Of a stretch of DNA of 40,163 bases, positions 15,823 to 22,516 are shown piece by piece. Both the position numbers and the translations under genes were made by a program. Positions within the stretch are counted from its first letter, which is position 1, and each line of letters opens with the position of its first letter. Under the pieces are notes generated by a model that was not told the DNA's origin, made no database searches, and worked only from the letters and a program-made list of their open reading frames with translations. This DNA is from Streptosporangiales bacterium (GTDB lineage Bacteria > Actinomycetota > Actinomycetes > Streptosporangiales > Streptosporangiaceae): contig WHSL01000027.1 in NCBI GenBank assembly GCA_009380095.1, forward strand, positions 1 to 40,163, in the 5' to 3' direction.

Positions 15823-15855
15823 TGTGCCGGATCGTGGAACGCTGTGCCAGAATCG
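15823..15855. promoter_or_regulatory. Direct-repeat operator candidate between iclR and prpD
   Basis: TGTGCCGGATCG (15823-15834) and TGTGCCAGAATCG (15843-15855) are near-identical direct repeats whose starts are exactly 20 bases apart, about two helical turns. They lie in the 101-base gap between the divergent PrpD operon and IclR gene, right in front of the PrpD ribosome site. An IclR dimer-of-dimers could bind here. Confidence 0.5.
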
Positions 15856-15909
15856 ACTCACAACATCCCCCGGCGGCGGAGGGGTGTCAAGTACGGTTCG
15901 GTGGTGTCC

Positions 15910-16653
15910 ATGCAGAGTGTGACGCGCACGCTGAAGGTGATCGAGGAGATCGCGCGGCGGCAGCCGGTGGGGGTCGGCGAGCTCGCCCGTTCCCTCGGTT
16001 TGCCGAAGTCCACGGTGCAGCGGATCCTGGGCACGCTGCACGAGGCCGGGTGGCTGACGCCGGCCGGTGGCGACCTCACCCGGTGGCTGCTGTCCGCACG
16101 GATCGCGGCGATCGGTTACCGCAGCGCGCCGGAGGTGGGGCTGCGGGAGACCGCGCTCGGGCCGATGCGCGAGCTGGGCGACGTGACCGGGGAGACCATC
16201 CACCTCTCGGTTCCGGACGGCGACCGCTGCATGGTGCTCATCGAGCGGGTGGACAGCACCCAGGCGGTCCGTACGTACAACCAGCTCGGCACGACCTCGC
16301 CGTTCCACACCACGTCCACCGGGCGGTCGGTGCTGGCCCACCTGCCCGCGGACGTCGCCGACGCGATCATCGCCCGCGGCCTGGAGCGCTTCACCGACCG
16401 CACCGTCACGGACCCGGACGTACTCCGCGCCGACCTCGCCGCCATCCGCAGCCGCGGCTACGCGATCAACCTCGGCGAGAACCGCACCAACGTCTGCGCC
16501 ATCGGCGCCCCCGTCTTCGGCCCCTCCGGCGCCCCCATAGCCGGCATCTGCATCTCCATGCCCGACCTCCGCTACACGGAACACCGCCTCCCCGAATGGG
16601 GCGAACGAGTCCACAAAACCGCCACCACCATCACGACAACCCTCACCCGCTAA
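15910..16653 (+). CDS. IclR family transcriptional regulator, first copy
   Basis: This is a regulator with an N-terminal winged helix (LARSLGLPKSTVQRIL within about residues 21-36) and a C-terminal IclR effector domain (ETIHLSVPDGDRCMVL, RGYAINLGENRTNVCAIGAPVF). The total is about 247 aa from ATG 15910, normal for the family. GTG codons at 15901 and 15904 and an earlier ATG at 15844 are in frame, but the conserved domain starts at QSVTRTLKVIEEI, so the later start is preferred. It is divergent from the PrpD-MaoC-ACAD-CoA-transferase-lyase operon and is the natural candidate to control it. The effector is likely a pathway acid. Confidence 0.9.
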   Translation: MQSVTRTLKVIEEIARRQPVGVGELARSLGLPKSTVQRILGTLHEAGWLTPAGGDLTRWLLSARIAAIGYRSAPEVGLRETALGPMRELGDVTGETIHLSVPDGDRCMVLIERVDSTQAVRTYNQLGTTSPFHTTSTGRSVLAHLPADVADAIIARGLERFTDRTVTDPDVLRADLAAIRSRGYAINLGENRTNVCAIGAPVFGPSGAPIAGICISMPDLRYTEHRLPEWGERVHKTATTITTTLTR

Positions 16654-16657
16654 CCCC

Positions 16658-16675
16658 ACCCCAATTTGTTGATCA
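16658..16675 (+). repeat. Repeat copy A (ACCCCAATTTGTTGATCA)
   Basis: This AT-rich 18-base sequence in a GC-rich setting lies 5 bases past the IclR stop. It is identical over its last 17 bases to copy C and, inverted, to copy B. Confidence 0.9.
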
Positions 16676-16782
16676 AGGGTCCTGTACGGGCCTGCGGCCG
16701 ATGTGCGGAGGGGTGGTGGAAGCCGTGAATGGGGGGCTTGTGTGATTCGCGGAGGGCGTGGAGCCTCGGCAGGATGGCCCGC

Positions 16783-17748
16783 ATGGGCGACGAACTCATC
16801 GATCTGCAGTGCGGTGTGTTGACGCGGAAGCAGGCGCAGAATCTGGGCATTTCCGACGCCGTCATCCAGGAGAGGATCGCGTACGCGGAATGGCAGCGCC
16901 TCTATTGGGGCGTGTACGCCACATTCCCCGGAAAAGTTCCCCGAATGAGCCGGTTATGGGCGGCGGTCTTACGCGCGGGCCCCGGCGCCGCGCTCAGCCA
17001 CACGACCGCGGCCGAGCTGTACGGGCTGGCCGACGAGACGCCCGGCCCGATCCACATCACGGTCCCGCGTGACCGGCGGGTCGTGCGGGAACGGGACCTG
17101 GTGATCCACGTTTCGGCGTACGCCGAGCCGGCGGTCGACCCCGCCGCCCGGCCCAGTCGTATCAGGGTGGAGCACACGGTTCTCGACCTCGTGGCGCAGG
17201 CGGAGCGGTTGGGCGACGCGCTGGGGTGGGTCACCCGCGCGTGCGGCAACCGGCTCACCACAGCGGAGCGGCTGCGAGCCGCGCTGGGGGAACGTACCCG
17301 GTTGCGATGGCGTCACGAACTGGAGGCCGCGCTCTCGGATGTGGGGGCGGGGGCCCAGTCCGTACTGGAACTGGGTTATCTGCGGCGGTGCGAGCGGGCG
17401 CATGGTCTGCCGCCTGCCCGGCGGCAGGAACGCGTCATCCGCGAGGGGCGGAGCCAGTACCGGGACGTCGAGTACGCGGAGTTCGGCGTGATCGTCGAGC
17501 TCGACGGGGTGATCGTGCACACGGATGAGACGCGACCGAGGGACCGGCGGCGCGACAACCTCAACACCATCGAGGCCGCGGCGACTCTGCGGTACGGCTG
17601 GTCGGACGTCTACGACTCGCCTTGCAAGGTGACGGAGCAGGTGCACAGCGCCCTGGCCAACCGCGGCTGGGCGGGCACCCCGTACGCCTGCGGCGCTCCC
17701 TCCTGCCCCTTCCCCCGATCCCGGCCCTCCCCAGAGCCGCAACCCTAA
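16783..17748 (+). CDS. AbiEi antitoxin-domain / DUF559 nuclease-fold protein
   Basis: This protein of about 321 aa has an N-terminal winged-helix segment (LTRKQAQNLGISDAVIQERI, then WQRLYWGVYA) like the AbiEi type IV antitoxin domain. It has a helical middle and a C-terminal DUF559 domain of the Vsr/PD-(D/E)xK fold. In that domain DVEYAEFGVIVELDG and the following HTD, DRRRDN carry the acidic and basic residues of the predicted nuclease site, which look intact. No AbiEii-type toxin gene is adjacent. ATG 16783 follows AGGA with 8-base spacing; ATG 16774 is also possible. Two TTA leucine codons occur (16954, 16969), rare in such genomes and a possible sign of transfer or bldA-type control. It sits alone between inverted repeats. 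Confidence 0.78.
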   Translation: MGDELIDLQCGVLTRKQAQNLGISDAVIQERIAYAEWQRLYWGVYATFPGKVPRMSRLWAAVLRAGPGAALSHTTAAELYGLADETPGPIHITVPRDRRVVRERDLVIHVSAYAEPAVDPAARPSRIRVEHTVLDLVAQAERLGDALGWVTRACGNRLTTAERLRAALGERTRLRWRHELEAALSDVGAGAQSVLELGYLRRCERAHGLPPARRQERVIREGRSQYRDVEYAEFGVIVELDGVIVHTDETRPRDRRRDNLNTIEAAATLRYGWSDVYDSPCKVTEQVHSALANRGWAGTPYACGAPSCPFPRSRPSPEPQP

Positions 17749-17758
17749 GGACGCCCCA

Positions 17759-17777
17759 TGATCAACAAATTGGGGGG
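17759..17777 (-). repeat. Repeat copy B, inverted
   Basis: It reads TGATCAACAAATTGGGGGG on the plus strand, the reverse complement of copies A and C. It starts 10 bases after the AbiEi/DUF559 stop. Confidence 0.9.
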
Positions 17778-17808
17778 CGGATTTTGCAAGGGCGACCTGC
17801 GGGTTCTC

Positions 17809-19248
17809 CTACAAATTCCTTCCCCCAATTTGTTGATCATGGGGGCGGAGGTGGGTGGTCAGGGGGGTGAGGTTGGCGAGGGTGGGGAGGGTGAAGGCGG
17901 CTTCGGTGAGGATGGTGGCGGTGGTCTCGTCGACGGTGCGGGTGGCGTTGCCGTGGAATTTGGTGGCGAGTTCGTGGGCGGAGAGGGGGTTGCCGGGGCC
18001 GCCCCGGTTGACGTTCACGCGCTCCTCCAGGAGCGTGCCGTCCGTACGGGTCACTCGGAGCACGGCGGGGAACTGGTGCGGGAAGATCTCGTCGCAGCGG
18101 GCGTCCGGCACGCATCGGACCTTCGCCGCCAGTGCGAGCCGTTCCGGATTCTTCGCCGCGGCGTCGGTGAAGTCCTCGTGGAACACGCCGAGCCCGCCCC
18201 CGCCGAGCAGCGCCGCGGCCACCGTGTACGGCCCGCTGAACGCCGCGTGATACCCCGACTCCGGCCGCGCCTTGGCCGCGGCCGGCTCGCCGATGGTGCG
18301 CAGCACCGCCGACGCCGCCCCCAGCTCGATCGACGCGATGTCCGCCGGGTCCAGGCCGCCCTCCCGCAGCCGGCGGGCGGCGTCGATCCCGGCGTGGGTG
18401 AAGTGGTTGCACGGGTATGGCTTGAAGAAGATCCCCGGTAGCTCCCACTCCTCGCCGAGCCCGTCGGTGATCGCCTCCGGCCGCGCCCCGTCCCCGCAGT
18501 ACGCCTGCAGGAACCCGAACCGGCCCTCGAGCACGGTCGGCGGCCCGGTGATGCCGTGCGCGGCGAGCTCCGCGGCGGCCACCCCGGCGTGCGCCGCCCA
18601 GCCGCAGTGCACCCGCTTCACGGTCCCGCCGGTCCGGTTCGCCTCGATGACGCCCGCGCCCATGCTCGCCGCGACGCCCGCCGCCGAGGCGATGCCGTCC
18701 GCGTCGAGGCCGAGCAGCATGCCGGCGGCGATCGCGGCGCCGATCGTGCCGCAGATCGAGGTGGCGTGCAGTCCGCGCTCGAAGAAGATCGAGTTGCCGA
18801 GCGCGGGGTCGTAGCCGGCCATGCCGATCCGTACGGTCGCCTCGATGCCCACGCCCGCCGCGTCCAGCAGCTCCGCGCCGCCGCGCCCGTGGGTCTCCGC
18901 CACCGCCAGCGCCGCGGGGATCACCGAGGAGGAGGGGTGCAGCACCGACGGCAGGTGCGTGTCGTCGAAGTCCAGCGCGTGCGCGAGGGTGCCGTTGACC
19001 AGCGCGGCGGCGGGGGCCGGGAGCCGTACCGCGGAGCCGATGGCGGTGGCCTGGGCCGCCCCGCCCCAGCCCCGCGCGACCGCGCCGACCGCCCGGGCCG
19101 GCTCCTCGGTGGTCGCGGCGAGCGCGTTGCCGGTGAGGTCGAGCACCCGGCGCGCCACGTCCTCGCGCAACGCGGCGGGCAGGCCCTGTTCCCGGATCCG
19201 TACGGCCAGGTCGGCGAGGTGCTGCACCGGCGTACGGTCCCCGCTCAC
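17809..19248 (-). CDS. MmgE/PrpD family protein, second copy
   Basis: This 479-aa MmgE/PrpD family enzyme shows NGTLAHALDFDDTHLPSVLH (near 84-103) and the later TVKRVHCGWAAHAG segment. It shares the fold, but little detail, with the copy at 14444. The GTG start at 19248 overlaps the stop of the cyclase gene, so it is the third gene of the IclR-cyclase-PrpD set. The normal protein should end near TPLTTHLRP; here about ten further residues (HDQQIGGRNL) are read from the repeat copy C, with the stop in the repeat loop. The fold is probably unharmed. It may dehydrate or isomerise a product of the cyclase and hydantoinase steps; the substrate is unknown. Confidence 0.88.
   Translation of the reverse strand: MSGDRTPVQHLADLAVRIREQGLPAALREDVARRVLDLTGNALAATTEEPARAVGAVARGWGGAAQATAIGSAVRLPAPAAALVNGTLAHALDFDDTHLPSVLHPSSSVIPAALAVAETHGRGGAELLDAAGVGIEATVRIGMAGYDPALGNSIFFERGLHATSICGTIGAAIAAGMLLGLDADGIASAAGVAASMGAGVIEANRTGGTVKRVHCGWAAHAGVAAAELAAHGITGPPTVLEGRFGFLQAYCGDGARPEAITDGLGEEWELPGIFFKPYPCNHFTHAGIDAARRLREGGLDPADIASIELGAASAVLRTIGEPAAAKARPESGYHAAFSGPYTVAAALLGGGGLGVFHEDFTDAAAKNPERLALAAKVRCVPDARCDEIFPHQFPAVLRVTRTDGTLLEERVNVNRGGPGNPLSAHELATKFHGNATRTVDETTATILTEAAFTLPTLANLTPLTTHLRPHDQQIGGRNL
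17822..17839 (+). repeat. Repeat copy C, forms hairpin with copy B
   Basis: The core CCCCCAATTTGTTGATCA is continued by TGGGGGC, so that B and C pair almost perfectly over about 24 bases around a 44-base loop. The minus-strand PrpD reading frame passes through C and stops inside the loop (17809-17811). The large hairpin could also act as a bidirectional terminator, although it has no T tract. Confidence 0.88.
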
Positions 19249-20054
19249 GCCGCCACCGCCGCGAGCGGGCGGACGGGGGAGCCGGTGCCGCCGACGATGC
19301 GCAGCGGCGCGAGCACGAACGTGAACACGGTGAGCCCGTCCGACGCGGCCTCTTCGAGGTTCAGGTGCTCGATGATGTGCACGCCGTGCTCGACGAGCAG
19401 CACCCGGTGCACCGGCAGCACGCGGTGCCCGGCGCCGGGGGCGACGCGCTCGTACGCGGTGGTGTCGGCGCCGGTGGCGATCACGCCCCGCTCGGCCAGC
19501 CAGTGCGCGCCGTCCTCGGAGACGCCCGGCACCCCGGTGTCGTGCCCGAGGTAGGCCGCGGCGTCGTCGAAGAGCCGCGCCCAGCCGGTCCGTACGAGCG
19601 CGACGTCGCCCGCACCGATCCGTACGCCGGCGCGCTCCTCGGCGGCCGCCAGGTCGGCGGCCCCGACGCCCTCGGCCGCGGGCAGCGTCGGCACCCCGCG
19701 CACGCCGGCGACGTCGAGCAGGACGCCGCGGGTGAGCATGGCCGGCGTGTGCTCGGCGCCGCCCGTGCTGAACGTCCCGCCGCGCTGCGCCTCATCGGCG
19801 TCCACCCCGCCGTGCAGCAGTCCGTTCTGGCTGACGTGCGCGAGGGCGTCGATGTGCGTGCCGACGTGACCGCCGGTCACGATGATCTCGTTGGCCGCGG
19901 AGCCGCCGTCGGGCCGTACGGCGTCGCCGTGCCGGCGGTTCAGCGTCATCCGGAAACCGGGGTGGTTGGGCGAGCAGGGCATGCCGGTGAACAGGGGCTG
20001 TCCGAGATCGACAAGGCGCACTCCCGCCTGGACGGCTTGGAGCAGTGGGTCCAC
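19245..20054 (-). CDS. Cyclase family protein (kynurenine formamidase-like fold)
   Basis: This 269-aa metal-dependent hydrolase belongs to the cyclase/KynB family; members hydrolyse formamides, cyclic amides or lactone-like esters. The metal motif HVGTHIDALAH is at residues 63-73 with His63, His67, Asp69 and His73. The frame is open far upstream, but GTG 20054 has an AAGGA site with 6-base spacing, and the domain begins right after it. It lies between the IclR regulator (128 bases upstream) and the PrpD gene, which it overlaps. A hydantoinase is encoded by the divergent operon, so successive amide hydrolyses of one compound are plausible. Confidence 0.86.
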   Translation of the reverse strand: MDPLLQAVQAGVRLVDLGQPLFTGMPCSPNHPGFRMTLNRRHGDAVRPDGGSAANEIIVTGGHVGTHIDALAHVSQNGLLHGGVDADEAQRGGTFSTGGAEHTPAMLTRGVLLDVAGVRGVPTLPAAEGVGAADLAAAEERAGVRIGAGDVALVRTGWARLFDDAAAYLGHDTGVPGVSEDGAHWLAERGVIATGADTTAYERVAPGAGHRVLPVHRVLLVEHGVHIIEHLNLEEAASDGLTVFTFVLAPLRIVGGTGSPVRPLAAVAA

Positions 20055-20114
20055 GCGATTCCTTCCGTCGGAGGTCGGTCCCTCGGGGGTCGGGGTCGGT
20101 CCGTCCAGGTTCAA

Positions 20115-20159
20115 TCCGTCCGGGCGCGGTCCGTCCGGGCGCGGTCCGTCCGGGCTGGC
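20115..20159. repeat. 15-base tandem repeat between iclR and cyclase genes
   Basis: Three units of TCCGTCCGGGCGCGG (the last one diverged) lie within a longer degenerate stretch, 20081-20175. This fills the gap between the IclR stop and the cyclase start. Read in the cyclase frame it gives DGPRP-like pentapeptides, but no start codon places it in the protein. Confidence 0.8.
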
Positions 20160-20182
20160 CGGTCCGTCCCGGTCGATCCGTT

Positions 20183-20983
20183 CTAGGGCGGCCCGTCGGG
20201 GGTCGCGCCGGTGGGGAGACCGCCGGACCAGCCGAGCATCCGGGACACACGGTCCGCCGCCGCGATGACGAGCGGCGCGTACCGCTGCCCCGCGGCCTCG
20301 TCGAGCCGCGGGTACGGCCCGCAGACGGAGATGGCGCCGGTGACGGAACCGTCGAAGGAGAAGATGGGCGCCGCCACCGAGGCGGCCCCCGGCTGCCGCT
20401 CGCCGTGCGAGTACGCGTAGCCGCGCGACCGGACCCGGCGCAGCACGTCCCGGAGCCGTTCGGGGTCGATCACGGTGGCGGGGGTGATCGCCGGCAGCTG
20501 CCCGGCCAGGCACTCCTCGCGCTCCTCCTCGGGGAGGAAGGCCAGCATGCACTGGCTGGAACCGCCCGCGTACAGCGGGAACCTGCGCCCCACCTCGACC
20601 GTCATCTTGATCTCGTGCCGGCTCTCGATCTGGTCGAGGTAGACGCGGCCGCCGGGCACCCGCGCGGACAGCGTGATGGTCTCGCCGATGTCGGCGTGCA
20701 GTCGGCGCATGACCGGCATGGCCGCGTCGCGGAGCCGCGAGTCGCGCAGCGCCCGCGCGCCGAGCATCGCGCTGGCCTGGCCCAGCCGGTAGCCGCGGGT
20801 CTCCGTGTCGGCGGCGATCAGCCCGCGGGTGAGCAGCGCGCGCAGGATCCGGTGCACCACGGCCTTGCTCAGACCGAGCCGCCGGGCGATCTCCGAGACG
20901 CCGAGCGTTTCCGAGGCATCGGTGAACGCCAGCAGTACGTCGGCCACCCGGGCCGCCGACTCGGTGCCCGCGCCCTCGCTCAC
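20183..20983 (-). CDS. IclR family transcriptional regulator, second copy
   Basis: This 266-aa IclR protein has its winged helix at about residues 9-60 (VSEIARRLGLSKAVVHRIL) and its effector domain in the rest, including GETITLSARVPGGRVYLDQIES, GGSSQCMLAFLPEE and RGYAYSHGERQPGAASVAAPIF. The GTG start at 20983 is preceded by AGAGGA. It is divergent from the liv-type ABC operon and upstream of the cyclase and PrpD genes. The shared 285-base region contains two GTTCC-N7-GGAAC sites and a 17-base tandem repeat, so it probably controls both operons in response to their substrate. Confidence 0.92.
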   Translation of the reverse strand: MSEGAGTESAARVADVLLAFTDASETLGVSEIARRLGLSKAVVHRILRALLTRGLIAADTETRGYRLGQASAMLGARALRDSRLRDAAMPVMRRLHADIGETITLSARVPGGRVYLDQIESRHEIKMTVEVGRRFPLYAGGSSQCMLAFLPEEEREECLAGQLPAITPATVIDPERLRDVLRRVRSRGYAYSHGERQPGAASVAAPIFSFDGSVTGAISVCGPYPRLDEAAGQRYAPLVIAAADRVSRMLGWSGGLPTGATPDGPP

Positions 20984-21000
20984 ATGGGTCCTCTCGGCTC

Positions 21001-21051
21001 ATACCGTTCTTCGGCCGATACCGTTCTTCGGCCGGCACCGGCCTTCGGCGG
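21001..21051. repeat. 17-base tandem repeat upstream of iclR
   Basis: Two perfect copies of ATACCGTTCTTCGGCCG (21001-21017, 21018-21034) are followed by a third with 12 of 17 bases matching (21035-21051). The array lies 17 bases upstream of the minus-strand IclR start and could be a regulatory array. Confidence 0.8.
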
Positions 21052-21072
21052 ACGCCGTCGTTGACGAAATCC

Positions 21073-21089
21073 GTTCCTCCAGCCGGAAC
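21073..21089. promoter_or_regulatory. Putative IclR operator 1 (GTTCC-N7-GGAAC)
   Basis: An inverted repeat with perfect 5-base arms and a 7-base spacer lies between the divergent iclR and liv-type genes. The same arms and spacer recur at 21205-21221. Confidence 0.55.
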
Positions 21090-21160
21090 ATCACGAAAGC
21101 ACCGCTCGCGGGCACCCGTCAAGATGAAGCGGCAGCCGACACCGGATTCAGGATCGACCA

Positions 21161-21190
21161 TTGACAGGCCGTACGAACGCTGAGAAAGAT
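21161..21190 (+). promoter_or_regulatory. Putative promoter of the liv-type operon
   Basis: A perfect TTGACA at 21161-21166 is followed after 18 bases by AAAGAT at 21185-21190. The predicted start of transcription, near 21197, is just before operator 2, so a bound repressor would block it. Confidence 0.5.
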
Positions 21191-21204
21191 GGCGAAACGC
21201 CATC

Positions 21205-21221
21205 GTTCCGGTAGCGGGAAC
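21205..21221. promoter_or_regulatory. Putative IclR operator 2 (GTTCC-N7-GGAAC)
   Basis: This is the second copy of the inverted repeat, extended by one base on each side (C...G). It lies between the predicted promoter and the substrate-binding-protein gene. Confidence 0.55.
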
Positions 21222-21268
21222 GCGTTGCGGCTTCCGCCGTCCGGACGAAGTCCAGGAGCTGGCCGGAT

Positions 21269-22516
21269 ATGACGAAGACCTGGATCATCGCACTCGCCGC
21301 CTCGGTCACCCTCGCGCTCGCGGGGTGCGGAGGCTCGGCGCCCGGCGGCACGTCGGGGGGCGCCGGCGCGCAGACCGGGCCGATCAAGATCGGCTCCCTG
21401 CACCCGCTGAGCGGGTCCAGCGCCGCCGACGGACAGCAGCTGGAGAACGGCGCCAAGCTGGCGGTCGAGGCGATCAACGCGGCCGGGGGCGTCAAGTCGC
21501 TGGGCGGCGCCAAGCTGGAGCTGACCAGCGGCGATACGCAGGGCAAGCCCAACATCGGGCAGAGCGAGGCGCAGCGGCTCATCCAGGACGGCGCCGTCGC
21601 GATCGTGGGCACGTACATGAGCGCCGTGAGCGCGAACGTCGCCTCCGTGGCCGAGCGCAACCAGGTGCCGTTCGTCATGGACATCACCGGGGACGACGCG
21701 ATCCTGAGCCATGGATACAAGTACTCCTTCCGGCTGCAGCCGCCCACGATGAGGATCGGCGCGGAGAGCGCGCGGCACCTCGCCGAGCTGTCCGAACAGC
21801 AGGGCAAGCCGGTCAAGAAGGTCGCCTACCTGCACGAGCAGAGCGCGTACGGCACCAGCGCCATGACCGGTTTCCGCGAGGAGGCCGAGCGCCTCGGCAT
21901 CACCGTGGACCCGGTGATCAGCTACGACCCGGTCGGCGTCTCCGACCTCACCACGCAGATCACCCAGGTCAAGGCGTCCGGCGCGGACGTGCTCGCGGTG
22001 ACCGGCTACTACCGCGACGGGGTGCTCGCCGCGAAGGCGGTGGGCTCGGTGAAGCCCGGGCTCGACGCCGTGTACGGCGTGGCCGACGGCGCGTTCGACC
22101 TGCCCCAGTTCCCCAAGGACGCGGGCGCGGCCGGGGAGGGCTTCTTCGACGTCAACTACCGGCTGGACCTGAACAACCCGGAGACCAAGCGGCTCGCCGA
22201 CACCTATAAGCAGCGCTTCGGCGACGAGATCCGTACCGGCGCGGTGCTCGCCTACGACGCCGTACGGACCATCGCGACCGGCCTGGAGAAGTCCGGCTCC
22301 CGCGACCCCAAGAAGCTGCGCGACGTGATCTCCTCCGGCTCGCTGCCGTCCATGCTCGTCGGCAAGGGGCCTGTCAAGTTCGACGCCACCGGCCAGAACG
22401 TCAACGCCATCCCGGTGATGATGCAGGTCCACGATGGTGCCGTCCAGGTGGTCCACCCCAAGGAGCACGCCGAGCCCGAGGCGCGGCCGGACTACCCGGC
22501 CGCGCCGGGGAGTTGA
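21269..22516 (+). CDS. livK: Branched-chain amino acid-type ABC substrate-binding lipoprotein
   Basis: This is a LivK-type periplasmic-binding-fold lipoprotein (415 aa). A signal peptide with lipobox LALAGC places the lipidated cysteine at residue 20, so the mature protein is anchored outside the membrane. The body is a type I fold (IKIGSLHPLSGSSAADG, then the GTYMSAVSANVASVAERNQV region). AGGAG lies about 10 bases before the ATG. It is the first gene of a five-gene transporter set plus a hydantoinase and is preceded by a promoter and an IclR-type site. Family members bind amino acids, amides, urea or aromatic acids. The hydantoinase context suggests a cyclic amide or a carbamoyl amino acid rather than leucine. 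Confidence 0.92.
   Translation: MTKTWIIALAASVTLALAGCGGSAPGGTSGGAGAQTGPIKIGSLHPLSGSSAADGQQLENGAKLAVEAINAAGGVKSLGGAKLELTSGDTQGKPNIGQSEAQRLIQDGAVAIVGTYMSAVSANVASVAERNQVPFVMDITGDDAILSHGYKYSFRLQPPTMRIGAESARHLAELSEQQGKPVKKVAYLHEQSAYGTSAMTGFREEAERLGITVDPVISYDPVGVSDLTTQITQVKASGADVLAVTGYYRDGVLAAKAVGSVKPGLDAVYGVADGAFDLPQFPKDAGAAGEGFFDVNYRLDLNNPETKRLADTYKQRFGDEIRTGAVLAYDAVRTIATGLEKSGSRDPKKLRDVISSGSLPSMLVGKGPVKFDATGQNVNAIPVMMQVHDGAVQVVHPKEHAEPEARPDYPAAPGS

Larger units (their letters stand above)
16658..17839 (+). mobile_element. Candidate repeat-bounded cassette with AbiEi/DUF559 gene
   Basis: A unit of about 1.18 kb is bounded by copies of an AT-rich sequence whose core is CCCCAATTTGTTGATCA. Copy A begins 5 bases after the IclR stop; copies B (inverted) and C close the right side at the 3' end of the second PrpD gene. 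The only gene inside encodes an AbiEi/DUF559 protein. No transposase is present and no clear target duplication is visible. This could be a non-autonomous or nuclease-mobilised element, or a REP-like repeat pair around a resident gene. Confidence 0.4.

Noticed and set aside
15838-15849. TGGCAC on the minus strand as a sigma-54 -24 box
   Set aside because: No TTGC -12 element follows at the right spacing, and actinomycetes generally lack sigma-54.
16658-17839. Classical insertion sequence or AbiE toxin-antitoxin pair
   Set aside because: No transposase motif and no AbiEii nucleotidyltransferase-like gene is present; only the AbiEi-type domain fused to DUF559 is found.
20055-21203. Upstream extension of the cyclase frame, with DGPRP-like repeats
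   Set aside because: It runs antisense or out of frame through the IclR gene and the liv promoter region; GTG 20054 has a good ribosome site at the domain start.
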